This document shows, one piece after another, positions 41,056 through 49,425 of a stretch of 64,000 bases of DNA. Below the pieces are notes generated by a model. That model worked only from the letters and a program-made list of their open reading frames with translations, did no database searches and was not told where the DNA came from. Numbering within the stretch: the stretch's first letter is position 1; every line of letters begins with the position of its first letter. The stretch is from Paenibacillus sp. Its GTDB lineage: Bacteria > Bacillota > Bacilli > Paenibacillales > YIM-B00363. The stretch spans positions 1-64,000 of the forward strand of contig NZ_JAPSKE010000025.1 of assembly GCF_031177825.1 (NCBI RefSeq). The letters run 5' to 3'. The translations under genes were made by a program, and so were the position numbers.

Positions 41056-43704
41056 TTATTTCTTCTTAAGCCAATCCAAGTATTCCTTGAAATCGTTTAT
41101 AGATGCTCTATACGCATCTTCAAGCATTTCTTTCGCCTCTTCCCGAACCTCGGGAATGGCATCCGGCTCGAAACCCTTACGAATCATTTTCATTCTTGTC
41201 GCTACCTTATTCTTTGTAGTTTTGTCCCATTCCGGCAAATTTGTTCCCTTTTCAAGCAACAAGGCTTCCATTTCCTGCAGCCGATTCGTCGGGGGAATCG
41301 TTTCATAATTTACGCCCGCATTGTGGCCTCTCTCAATATTCGCACTGTACTCCAATATTCCTACTTGCGCTTCATCTGCGTTGTCGTATTTTGTACCTGT
41401 CAACCTCTCCGCGAATCCAGTCATTTGTCCCGGGGAACCCGGACGTTTGAAAATGTCGACCATGTTCTTCGCTCCTTCCTTAAAACTGGTCAAAATTTCA
41501 TTATCAAGATTTTCGACATCGTCCTCCGGATCGATTCGATCTTTACCGATCCACTCCCGCACCTGATTAGCCGCGTCTATAAGTTGGCCATGATGTTCTT
41601 TCGCTTTGCCAATCGCAGATCCGATTAAACGTAACAAATCTCCCGCCAACTTATCAGTTCTTTCAAACGCTTGTTTGTCATTCTTTTGCGCTGTTTCCAA
41701 CGCTGAATGGAGTTCCTTTGCAAGAGTTTCACTGTAACGAGTGTCAAGAAACTCCTTGGCGGCCTTTAACGATTCGTTATGCCGGTTATCGATTTCTATT
41801 TGAGCCGTAGTAATCGACTCAAGCAAGTCTTTCTTTAATCCGGGCAGCAACGCTTCCATTTTTTGAAGCGAGGTCCCGACTGACTCGATCTCCGCCCCAA
41901 TTTCTCCAATTCGATGCAATGCTTCGGTTTCAGCCTGCGTAGGTTTAAATTTAGCCAAAATTAATTCTACGTGTTGAGACAAATCCTCGTTATGAAAATG
42001 ATGGTTTAGCCCAAGACGATCCAGTTTAGCAACAAACGACGCCATCACTCTTCGCTGATGTCTCAACGATACCACATCATCGAGCAGCACTTCGTTGTAC
42101 GCGAATTTCGTACGCGCTCCAGCTTGCGGGGATTTAGCATTACTCTCTGAGCTATTATCCTTCACCGATGACTCGGTACTGTTGTACTCGGTCGGCTTTT
42201 TTATGGAAATCGTTTTGGCGCCCTTCGTTCCCGGAACAGCATTCCCGTCGACGCCGATCTGATACCAAACGCATGTTAACTCCTTCGGATATTTGACCGA
42301 CCCGTCATTCCCTTCTACGACATCCACTCTATAATACATCCAGGCTTTATTCACATTGACCATCTCTTTAATAAACGATTCAACTTCTCTCTCGTGTTCG
42401 CCGTTCGCATCAATCGGAATAGGTGCCAAATTGCGCGCATCGTTTCCGGGACCGCCCAAATGATGATTCAGCAAATGTCCGGCGACGTAAGGGTGTTTCT
42501 GGCCCGCTTTGGCTATTTCCGCTAGTTCTTTCGTACGCCTATTCCAGACATGGTTTTTCCCATTAAGCGGTTCTTCTCCAATTTTGTGATCGGGTCCAAG
42601 AGGGTTGGCTTCCATGAACGTACCGTCTCCAGTCGACGGCTCGGTAGGGCCGAAAGTCAGTCGGGTCGCCCATCCGGTCGATGTTTTGTCATCTCTCCTC
42701 GCTCCGTTATTCGGATCTGCCGCTTTATTAGGGACATTTCCCGCCGGTAGATTGTTCGGTGTTTTCGATTGTGCTGCAGCTTTTGTTTGACCGTATTTCG
42801 ATGGAGAAGGCACCTCGATTTCGTAATATTGTTTCGTCCCCCCGACCTCAACGCCTTTTTCATCCAGCTCCCAATACTGGATTACTATTTTTTTTGCATA
42901 GGGGGTTCTTTTATCCTGCTCGTACGTAACATCGCCTGCGAAATACATCCACGACATCGCATTATTAACCAACTTCTCGATATTTTGGTAGGTGGCACGG
43001 ACTTGATTCGCTGCAGTTGGCGGGAGAAGCAAAACATGAGTAATCTTAGAACCGTCGCCTCCTAAATTCGGCGACAGAATCGTTACCGCCTGGTAGTTCT
43101 CATCGGCAGCCAGTTTACCGCTACGGGCTTTCTCGGCGATGGTTTGCAACTTTTTTGCGATCTCGTCGTGATCTGACGTTTTCGCCTGCGTTCCGTACGG
43201 ATGATCCGGACCTAGTTTTTTGGCTTCCAAGCCCTTGCTTCCGAACTTATATTTTGACTTGGGTGTAATACTTGTCTTCCATGAATCCATTCCTTGCACC
43301 GTCCCTTCCACTTTCGCACCGTAACCCCAAGACATAAATTGTGGAAGGGTTTCTTCATTCTTCACCTGCTCCATGGTTAAGTCTTTCGTTTCTCCTTGTG
43401 TCTTGTGGGACTTCCAATCTGCCTTCTCGTCGCTCGTTAATTCGAATTGGTCCCACCTTAATGGCTTGCGTTGAATGGCGGTTGCGCCTCCGTCGGAGCG
43501 AGATATCCGTCCCAAGCCAGATTTTAATAAACGGCCGAACGCTTTATTGCCGATCGTCCGTTGTAGCTGCAAGACATCGGGCGTATGCGGCATCCGACGG
43601 TGCCCGTTTGTGGGAACAAACGGAGATTCGAGTTTCCCTTGAGTTACGGAACCGCCCTCTTTAGGAGCAACCGATCTAGAGCGTTCGGAACCTCGATCAT
43701 ACAT
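41056..43704 (-). CDS. Large toxin-like protein with an eCIS-type N-terminal motif and duplicated nuclease-like domain
   Basis: The 882-residue protein is not a known gene. Residues 44-60 (VLQLQRTIGNKAFGRLL) match the short N-terminal motif seen in many DUF4157/eCIS-associated proteins. Two tandem copies of one domain follow (about 164-300 and 369-505). Both begin LGPDH, but only copy 2 has the histidine-rich GHLLNHHLGGPGN (H410, H414, H415) and NLAPIP of DNA/RNA non-specific endonuclease-like domains. Copy 1 reads TILSPNLGGDGS. Residues ~600-760 are coiled coil. ATG at 43704 follows AAAGGGGG. The gene is clearly more AT-rich than its neighbours. No signal peptide or immunity gene was seen. 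Confidence 0.6.
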   Translation of the reverse strand: MYDRGSERSRSVAPKEGGSVTQGKLESPFVPTNGHRRMPHTPDVLQLQRTIGNKAFGRLLKSGLGRISRSDGGATAIQRKPLRWDQFELTSDEKADWKSHKTQGETKDLTMEQVKNEETLPQFMSWGYGAKVEGTVQGMDSWKTSITPKSKYKFGSKGLEAKKLGPDHPYGTQAKTSDHDEIAKKLQTIAEKARSGKLAADENYQAVTILSPNLGGDGSKITHVLLLPPTAANQVRATYQNIEKLVNNAMSWMYFAGDVTYEQDKRTPYAKKIVIQYWELDEKGVEVGGTKQYYEIEVPSPSKYGQTKAAAQSKTPNNLPAGNVPNKAADPNNGARRDDKTSTGWATRLTFGPTEPSTGDGTFMEANPLGPDHKIGEEPLNGKNHVWNRRTKELAEIAKAGQKHPYVAGHLLNHHLGGPGNDARNLAPIPIDANGEHEREVESFIKEMVNVNKAWMYYRVDVVEGNDGSVKYPKELTCVWYQIGVDGNAVPGTKGAKTISIKKPTEYNSTESSVKDNSSESNAKSPQAGARTKFAYNEVLLDDVVSLRHQRRVMASFVAKLDRLGLNHHFHNEDLSQHVELILAKFKPTQAETEALHRIGEIGAEIESVGTSLQKMEALLPGLKKDLLESITTAQIEIDNRHNESLKAAKEFLDTRYSETLAKELHSALETAQKNDKQAFERTDKLAGDLLRLIGSAIGKAKEHHGQLIDAANQVREWIGKDRIDPEDDVENLDNEILTSFKEGAKNMVDIFKRPGSPGQMTGFAERLTGTKYDNADEAQVGILEYSANIERGHNAGVNYETIPPTNRLQEMEALLLEKGTNLPEWDKTTKNKVATRMKMIRKGFEPDAIPEVREEAKEMLEDAYRASINDFKEYLDWLKKK

Positions 43705-44038
43705 GTGTAATTTACCCCCTTTGCTCCATGCACTGATGTGAAACACAACTCTATTCATCTATGGTAAACGATGGACTTTCGAGAGTAAACAGATAGCGGT
43801 CCTTCGCTCGTTTGATTGCGCGGATAACGCATCACGAAATCACTCAAGGCTGGACTACAAGGGCGTGGTATCGAGCGTTATTCGACGCCGCGAGTGGCCG
43901 TCAACCGAACATCGCCAGAGGTACGCCGACGATTCGCCCCTCACCCTTTGTCCCTATGACTTGCGCATTAGTTTGTGTCGACAATAAGGCTAAAGTGCTA
44001 TATCATAAATGGGCAACTTACAATCAGAGGTGCTTCCT
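43705..44038. other. Intergenic stretch between divergent genes
   Basis: No gene or repeat is visible here. It must hold the start regions of the toxin-like gene (minus) and the HD-GYP gene (plus). I see no convincing -35/-10 pair; a TATATCATAA stretch at about 43998 is the best -10-like sequence on the plus strand. Confidence 0.4.
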
Positions 44039-45070
44039 ATGCGGCTGCACGTAACGAAACTTCATGCGGGCGACATGCTCCGGCAGCATGTTTTCGCGCC
44101 GACCGGACTCCATATTATGGCGCCGGGCACGGTCATTACGGACGTTCATATCGCCCTGCTGCTCAGACATCAAATCGAATACGTCGAAATTATGGACGCA
44201 AGGGCGAACGATGCGTCGTCGGGGCACGTTCCCGAGCCGCCGTTCCAAGCTCAATACGACAAAGCGGTCGACCGGATGAAGTCGATGTTCGACCAAGCGT
44301 ATCATGTCGGCTTCGTGACGCCCGAGGAGATCGACAAGTCTTATGACCCGTTGATCGAATCGATGCAGCAGGAAACCGATATCGTGGGCCTTCTCTTGAC
44401 GCTCAATTCCAAGGACGACTATACCTACGAGCATTGCATTCAAGTCGGCATGCTCTCCTACTATATCGCCAAGTGGCTCGGCCACGCGGAGGAAGAAGCC
44501 TACGAGATCGGCAAGGCCGGCTTCCTGCACGACATCGGGAAGAGCAAGATTCATCGGACGATTCTCCTCAAGCCCTCGCGCCTGACCGACGAGGAATACG
44601 CGCAAATTAAGAAGCACACCGAATACGGCTATGAAATCATTATGAAAAGCTTAAACGACCGCATGGCCGCCTACGCGGCGCTGCAGCACCACGAGCGCGC
44701 CAACGGCGAAGGGTATCCGTTCGGCATCACGTACGATTGGGTGCAGCCGGCATCGAAGATCGTCGCGGTCGCGGACGTCTACAGCGCGATGATTTCGTCG
44801 CGAGTGTATCAGCAGAAGCAGGACCTGTTCGTCGTGTTGAAGGAGTTATACGCTTTAAGCTTCAGCGAGCTCGATCCGAAGATCGCGCAGACGTTCATCC
44901 GGCGCATGATTCCGAACTTCATCGGCAAGGAAGCGCTGCTGTCGAACGGCCGGATCGGAGAAATCGTCATGAACCATACGACGGAGCTGTTTCAGCCGCT
45001 CGTCCGCATCGGGTCCGAGTTTCTCGATCTGTCGCGCGTCGACGTGGAAATCGAAAAAATCGTCAGCTGA
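44039..45070 (+). CDS. HD-GYP domain phosphodiesterase
   Basis: The 343-residue protein has an N-terminal DUF3391-like or receiver-like region (1-95) and an HD-GYP domain (about 110-300). The metal site is FLHDIGKSKIHR, and the second signature is HHERANGEGYPFGI, which carries GYP. Such enzymes hydrolyse cyclic di-GMP or related cyclic dinucleotides. ATG at 44039 follows AGAGGTG. A large hairpin lies between it and ku. Confidence 0.88.
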   Translation: MRLHVTKLHAGDMLRQHVFAPTGLHIMAPGTVITDVHIALLLRHQIEYVEIMDARANDASSGHVPEPPFQAQYDKAVDRMKSMFDQAYHVGFVTPEEIDKSYDPLIESMQQETDIVGLLLTLNSKDDYTYEHCIQVGMLSYYIAKWLGHAEEEAYEIGKAGFLHDIGKSKIHRTILLKPSRLTDEEYAQIKKHTEYGYEIIMKSLNDRMAAYAALQHHERANGEGYPFGITYDWVQPASKIVAVADVYSAMISSRVYQQKQDLFVVLKELYALSFSELDPKIAQTFIRRMIPNFIGKEALLSNGRIGEIVMNHTTELFQPLVRIGSEFLDLSRVDVEIEKIVS

Positions 45071-45082
45071 CGGCTTCGCGGT

Positions 45083-45130
45083 AGCCTCCCGCGTTTTGGT
45101 TATACTAACCGAAACGAGAAACGGGAGGCT
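45083..45130 (+). promoter_or_regulatory. Large stem-loop that covers the ku ribosome site
   Basis: AGCCTCCCG (45083-45091) pairs with CGGGAGGCT (45122-45130), whose GGGAGG is the ku ribosome site. Inside is a second stem of 11 pairs around CGTTTTGGTTA / TAACCGAAACG with a three-base loop containing TATACT. A readthrough RNA would hide the ribosome site, while RNA started inside the stem would not. Confidence 0.6.
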
Positions 45131-45137
45131 TCTTTGC

Positions 45138-46097
45138 ATGCATACGATTTGGAAAGGCGCGATCAGCTTCGGCCTCGTCAACATTCCGGTGAAGATGTAC
45201 GCCGCGACGGAGGACAAAGACATCTCCATGCGCATGCTGCACCGGGTGTGCGGCACGCCGATCTCCTACAGCCGCCGATGCCCGCACTGCGAGGCGCCGG
45301 TCGAGAACGAGGCGATTATGAAGGGGTACGAGTATGAAAAGGGGCGTTTCGTCCGCTTCGACAAGGACGAGCTCGACGCTCTCGCCGCCGACGCGAGCCG
45401 GGAAATCAAAATCGTCGACTTCGTGAATTTGCACGAGATCGACCCGATCTATTTTCAGAAAACGTATTATCTCGGTCCCGGCGACACCGGGGCGAACGCC
45501 TACGGCCTGCTGCTCGCGGCGCTCGCGGACACCGGCAAGATCGGCATCGCCAAGGTGACGATCCGCAACAAGTCGTCGCTGGCGGCGATCCGCATCGTGG
45601 ACGGGTGCATCAGCATGGAGACGATCTTCTATCCGGACGAGGTCCGTTCGGCGCAAAACGTTCCGAACGTGCATATGACCCGTGGCGTCGTGAGCGAGCG
45701 CGAGCTGACGATGGCCAAGATGCTGATCGATCAGCTGTCCGTTCCGTTCGATCCGACGAAGTATCGCGACGATTACCGCGAGCGGGTGATGGGGCTCATC
45801 CAAGCGAAGATCGCGGGGCAGGACATCGAAGTGGCGCCGGAGCCGCGCCGGACGAACGTGGTCGACCTCATGTCCGCGCTGCAGGCATCGCTGCAAGCCG
45901 TTCAGGGCGGACCGCCGCCCGCGGCCGCGGATCGGGGCGCGCCGCCGATCCCGGTGACGGAGGAGGGCGCCGTCATGCCGCCCGCCGCCCCGCCGAAGCG
46001 GAAGCGCCGAGCCGCCGGCGCCGGACCGCAAGGCGCGCCGGCGCCCGAAGGCCCCGCGCCCCGCGGGCGCCCGAAAGCGCCGATCGGCACGCGCTAA
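45138..46097 (+). CDS. ku: Bacterial Ku protein
   Basis: The 319-residue homodimer binds DNA ends in non-homologous end joining and recruits LigD. It begins IWKGAISFGLVNIPVKMYAAT and has the LHRVCGTPISYSRRCPHCEAPV zinc-like segment and the GYEYEKGRFVRFDKDEL and LGPGDTGANAYGLL signatures. The tail after ~265 is Pro/Ala/Arg-rich (PPKRKRRAAGAGPQG), a length common in Bacillales. ATG at 45138 follows GGGAGG. Confidence 0.95.
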   Translation: MHTIWKGAISFGLVNIPVKMYAATEDKDISMRMLHRVCGTPISYSRRCPHCEAPVENEAIMKGYEYEKGRFVRFDKDELDALAADASREIKIVDFVNLHEIDPIYFQKTYYLGPGDTGANAYGLLLAALADTGKIGIAKVTIRNKSSLAAIRIVDGCISMETIFYPDEVRSAQNVPNVHMTRGVVSERELTMAKMLIDQLSVPFDPTKYRDDYRERVMGLIQAKIAGQDIEVAPEPRRTNVVDLMSALQASLQAVQGGPPPAAADRGAPPIPVTEEGAVMPPAAPPKRKRRAAGAGPQGAPAPEGPAPRGRPKAPIGTR

Positions 46098-46102
46098 CGA
46101 CG

Positions 46103-46144
46103 AAGAGGCTGTCTCCGTCCGATTCGGACCGGGGACAGCCTCTT
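46103..46144 (+). terminator. Terminator after ku
   Basis: AAGAGGCTGTC pairs with GACAGCCTCTT over an inner GC stem; TCTGTC follows. It closes the ku transcript. Confidence 0.8.
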
Positions 46145-46257
46145 CTGTCGTCGTCGATCGATAGGTAGATCCGCACGGTTCATGCTATAATACTGACAAC
46201 TTGACGTATGAAGGCGACAGTACGTTGGAAGACGGAAGAACTATTTTCTCGCAAAAC

Positions 46258-46274
46258 GTTCGCGATTCGCGAAC
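46258..46274. promoter_or_regulatory. Perfect 17-bp palindrome, possible operator
   Basis: GTTCGCGATTCGCGAAC is a perfect palindrome around one central T. It lies 63 bases before the XRE-family regulator gene and just upstream of a TATATT -10-like sequence, so it may be the regulator's own operator. Confidence 0.5.
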
Positions 46275-46336
46275 TTCACTCGTTATATTGTTTGGTCCTC
46301 TGCGTACAAACTAATTATTGGGAGCGAGCGATCCAT

Positions 46337-46735
46337 ATGACCTTATTCGGGGTTCGGTTAAGAGAACTAAGAAAGAAGAACGGGTTGTCGATGGCCGAGT
46401 TCGGGCGGCGCATCGGCATCGCGAAGAGCACGGTCGCCGGATACGAAGGCGGCGAACGGGAGCCGTCCCTCGACACCGTGGCCGCGATCGCGCGATTGTT
46501 CGACGTGACCTCGGACTATTTGCTCGGCCTGACCGACCGGCCGCATCCGCTGAGCGTCGAACCGGGACTGGCGGCTGCCTCCCGGATGGAGACGACCGGG
46601 AAGACGGCATTGCATTGGAACGGCGAACCGCTAACGGACGAAGAGTTGGAGTTGGTGCTCGGCCTTCTTAAGAATGCGCAAGCGACGAAGTACGGACGGA
46701 ACGACGCGCCGTCCGTACCCAATAGGATGAGGTGA
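46337..46735 (+). CDS. XRE-family transcriptional regulator
   Basis: The 132-residue protein has a Cro/CI helix-turn-helix at residues 5-64 (LRELRKKNGLSMAEFGRRIG, then STVAGYEGGEREPSLDTVAA) and a C-terminal tail of ~60 residues without recognised motifs. It resembles short repressors such as SinR/Xre. A perfect palindrome upstream could be its operator. The next gene, a GAF protein, starts six bases later, which suggests a pair. Confidence 0.85.
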   Translation: MTLFGVRLRELRKKNGLSMAEFGRRIGIAKSTVAGYEGGEREPSLDTVAAIARLFDVTSDYLLGLTDRPHPLSVEPGLAAASRMETTGKTALHWNGEPLTDEELELVLGLLKNAQATKYGRNDAPSVPNRMR

Positions 46736-46741
46736 CCGGAG

Positions 46742-47389
46742 ATGGACCGGGTAATTACGTCTCTACGAACCTTCAAGCTGACGAAAGACATTCGTCGGGC
46801 GCTCGAGACGTTAGACCGACGGCTTCCGCAGGAATCCGACGTCTCCAATCATTTCCTGAAGTTGTATCGAGAGGAATGGATCGGGCCGGAGCAATATATT
46901 TACATGGATACGAAGCTGCTCCTGAATCGGTTCTGTCTCTCGACGGAGCGGTTGTTCTCCGAACGGGACGTAACGATCGGCGTGTATTTTTTCGATTCGG
47001 CCGAGAAGCGGCTCTGGGTCGGAGCCGATCCGAGCGTGCCGAAGCATTTTTCCGAATACGCCAACGGCCTCTTCGTGATCGGCGACATCGTCGACGGAGA
47101 AACTCCCGAATACGTGAAGCGCGTCGTGCCGATCGGCGACGTCGACCGGAGCGAGCATCTAATTTCGCTTAATCATCGGAAGGACTTGTTGAAGGCCGAT
47201 CTCCGATCGTTCTGTACCGTACCGCTCTTGCACAACGGCCGCGTCATCGGGCACATGAATTTATTTTCGCGGCAGCCGAAAGCTTGGAGCTCGGAGGAAA
47301 TCCTGCTCATCCGGCGTCAGGCGACGAGCATCGAGCGTCGTCTGATGGACGTGAGGGATCGGTTCGTCCAAGCCGCCGCCACGATCTAA
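46742..47389 (+). CDS. GAF domain-containing protein
   Basis: The 215-residue cytoplasmic protein has a helical N-terminus (1-55) and a GAF-like domain (about 60-205), ending with LRSFCTVPLLHNGRVIGHMNLFSR, the usual closing strands. No catalytic domain is attached, so it may be a ligand sensor. It follows the XRE gene by six bases and precedes the DNA ligase gene by 31. Whether it is part of end joining is unknown. Confidence 0.7.
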   Translation: MDRVITSLRTFKLTKDIRRALETLDRRLPQESDVSNHFLKLYREEWIGPEQYIYMDTKLLLNRFCLSTERLFSERDVTIGVYFFDSAEKRLWVGADPSVPKHFSEYANGLFVIGDIVDGETPEYVKRVVPIGDVDRSEHLISLNHRKDLLKADLRSFCTVPLLHNGRVIGHMNLFSRQPKAWSSEEILLIRRQATSIERRLMDVRDRFVQAAATI

Positions 47390-47420
47390 AACAACGTCAC
47401 GCCGATAGGAGGACCATCGC

Positions 47421-48380
47421 ATGTCTTCGCCTCCCGTCCCCTTCGTCCTGCCGGCCGAGCCGATGGGTCCGATCTCGCGGGACGACATCCCGGAAGGCCC
47501 CGACTGGGGGTACCAGCTGAAGTGGGACGGCGTCCGCGCGCTCGCCGTCGTCGACGACGGCCGCGTCGAGCTGTATTCGCGCAAGCTGCTTCGCAAAGAA
47601 GATACGTACCCGGAGGTCGTCCGTCGGCTTCGACAGGTCGAAGGCTCCTACGTCCTCGACGGCGAAATCGTGTACTTCGACGCGGCGCTCGGCCGGCCCG
47701 TCTTCCAGAAGGTGCTGCAGCGCGAGCGCACCCGCGCCGCCGCCGCGCTCGCCCGGTCGAGCGCCGAGCAGCCGGTTTCGTACGTGCTGTTCGACCTGCT
47801 CGCCGCGAACGGCGAGGACTTGCGAAGCCTGCCGTACGCCGAACGGTACGCCCGCCTGCGCGCGGCGTTCCCGCCGGACGGCGATCCGTCGCTGTTCGTG
47901 ACGGATCTGTTCGACGACGGCCCCGGGCTGTGGCGCTGGGTCGAGGAACGCGGCTGGGAGGGCATCGTCAGCAAGCGGCTGTCCGCCCCGTACGCGGAGG
48001 GCAAGAAGCATCGCGACGCGTATAAGAAGCGCGCGATCCAGCGGTACGACGCCCAGTGCATCGGCGTCGTGTTCCGCGAGGGCCGCGTGGCGAGCCTCGC
48101 GCTCGTACACGAGGGCGCCTACTTCGGTCGCGCCTCCCTCGGGCTGAACGAGCGAAGCCGTTCCGCCCTAGCCGCGTACGCGACCTCGCACCGCGCCGCG
48201 CAAAGCCCCTTCGCCGGCGGCGCCGCGCCCGCCGACCTGAAGCGGGAGACGGTCGTCTGGCTCGACCGTCCCTTCCTCGTCGCCGTCACCGGCCTCGAAG
48301 TGACGGCGGACGGGCTGCTCCGCCATCCGAAGCTGGCGGACCCGCCGGCGCTGGAGCGGTTCCTCGCCGCGCCCACCTAA
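47421..48380 (+). CDS. Stand-alone LigD-type ATP-dependent DNA ligase
   Basis: This 319-residue ligase joins DNA ends in non-homologous end joining. The nucleotidyl-transfer motif YQLKWDGVRA places the catalytic lysine at K34; DGEIVYFD, EGIVSKRL and YKKRAIQRY are further ligase motifs, and an OB domain follows (about 205-319). It lacks the polymerase and nuclease domains found in fused LigD; the polymerase is a separate gene 3.7 kb downstream. Confidence 0.9.
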   Translation: MSSPPVPFVLPAEPMGPISRDDIPEGPDWGYQLKWDGVRALAVVDDGRVELYSRKLLRKEDTYPEVVRRLRQVEGSYVLDGEIVYFDAALGRPVFQKVLQRERTRAAAALARSSAEQPVSYVLFDLLAANGEDLRSLPYAERYARLRAAFPPDGDPSLFVTDLFDDGPGLWRWVEERGWEGIVSKRLSAPYAEGKKHRDAYKKRAIQRYDAQCIGVVFREGRVASLALVHEGAYFGRASLGLNERSRSALAAYATSHRAAQSPFAGGAAPADLKRETVVWLDRPFLVAVTGLEVTADGLLRHPKLADPPALERFLAAPT

Positions 48381-48450
48381 CGAGCCCAGGCCGAGCTCGA
48401 CGCGATGGCGTCGGCGCTCGGCCTGGTTCATTTTCCGGAAAATCGGAGAC

Positions 48451-49182
48451 TTATTCCTTCCCGTGCAGAAACATCGTCGCGTTCATATACCGTCGGGACA
48501 GCGCGTGGAAGTACGCCGCTTGCACCGACACGAGCGCGATAATGAGCGCATTGCGCAGCGATTCCCGCTCCCCGTTCGACAGCGCCGTGTGCTTCTCTAC
48601 ATACTGCGACGTGCGCAGCACGATCATATTCTCCATAAGCGCGTCCCGGTTGCGCAGGCTCGTCTCGTGTCCGCTGACGTCGAGCAGCTGATCGTCGTTC
48701 TTGTCGAGCTCCTCGAACAGTGAGGAATACGTATGAAACAAATCCGTCGGATGAATAATGTCGTCGGTATCGTCGTCCGGCTTGCCGAACAAGATGTGGA
48801 ACAAGCTGCGGATCGACTCGAAGTCGAGGCAGGTCTTCAGGTCTTCGATGATGAACAGCAGCGCCGCCTGCTCGAACGAATACTTCTTCCCGCACCGCGG
48901 CGAGCCGAGAAACTCCTTGAAGTCCCGCTTCACCCAGTTCTGGGCGCCGGTAATCGAAATATTGGTATATTCGATTCGATTGCCGAGGGACACAATATCC
49001 GTTAACGACAGTCCGTCCGGCTTTTGCGACTTCAGTAGTTTCTCGAACACCGGCGGCAGCGCGGTCGGATGCGTGCGGCGCCAGGCCTCCTGCATCACTG
49101 CGAGCGGCGTGCGATCGATGCGTCCTTGCAGCGACAGCAGCAGTGATGCCGCCTCGCGGCGCGTCAGCGTAAAGGATTCCAT
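48451..49182 (-). CDS. DUF1836 domain-containing protein
   Basis: The 243-residue cytoplasmic protein belongs to the uncharacterised DUF1836 family, known from ITGAQNWVKRDFKEFLGSP and GKKYSFEQAALLFIIEDLK near residues 80-120. The N-terminal region has a helix-turn-helix look, so a regulatory role is possible. ATG at 49182 follows GGAGGGG. Its far upstream frame has no ribosome site. Confidence 0.8.
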   Translation of the reverse strand: MESFTLTRREAASLLLSLQGRIDRTPLAVMQEAWRRTHPTALPPVFEKLLKSQKPDGLSLTDIVSLGNRIEYTNISITGAQNWVKRDFKEFLGSPRCGKKYSFEQAALLFIIEDLKTCLDFESIRSLFHILFGKPDDDTDDIIHPTDLFHTYSSLFEELDKNDDQLLDVSGHETSLRNRDALMENMIVLRTSQYVEKHTALSNGERESLRNALIIALVSVQAAYFHALSRRYMNATMFLHGKE

Positions 49183-49364
49183 GCGGTCCCCTCCTCGGCC
49201 ATTCGATAATTTCAAGTTCACGTGAACCATCATAGAACCGTCGCAATCGGTTGTCAACGTTCGAAACGGCGGGTTCCTCCCGCCTATTCCCCCGAAACGG
49301 ACCGAGATACGCCCATACCGCCTCACAACGACATTGCCTGAAACCCGCTCGAGGTCATAAAATG

Positions 49365-49378
49365 AGTTCATAAGAACT
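49365..49378. promoter_or_regulatory. Short inverted repeat before the CorC-type gene
   Basis: AGTTC-ATAA-GAACT is a perfect five-base-pair inverted repeat within an AT-rich, promoter-like segment 48 bases before the CorC-type gene. It could be an operator or part of a promoter. Confidence 0.35.
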
Positions 49379-49425
49379 TATTTAAATGGTTCAACGTTTA
49401 TTGATCTCAGAAAAGAGAGGTACTC

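Noticed and set aside
46258..46274. The palindrome as a LexA box
   Set aside because: The Gram-positive LexA site has CGAAC first and GTTCG second; here the order is reversed.
48428..49246. A second minus-strand frame over the DUF1836 gene
   Set aside because: It is in another frame of the same region with Arg-rich composition and no ribosome site.
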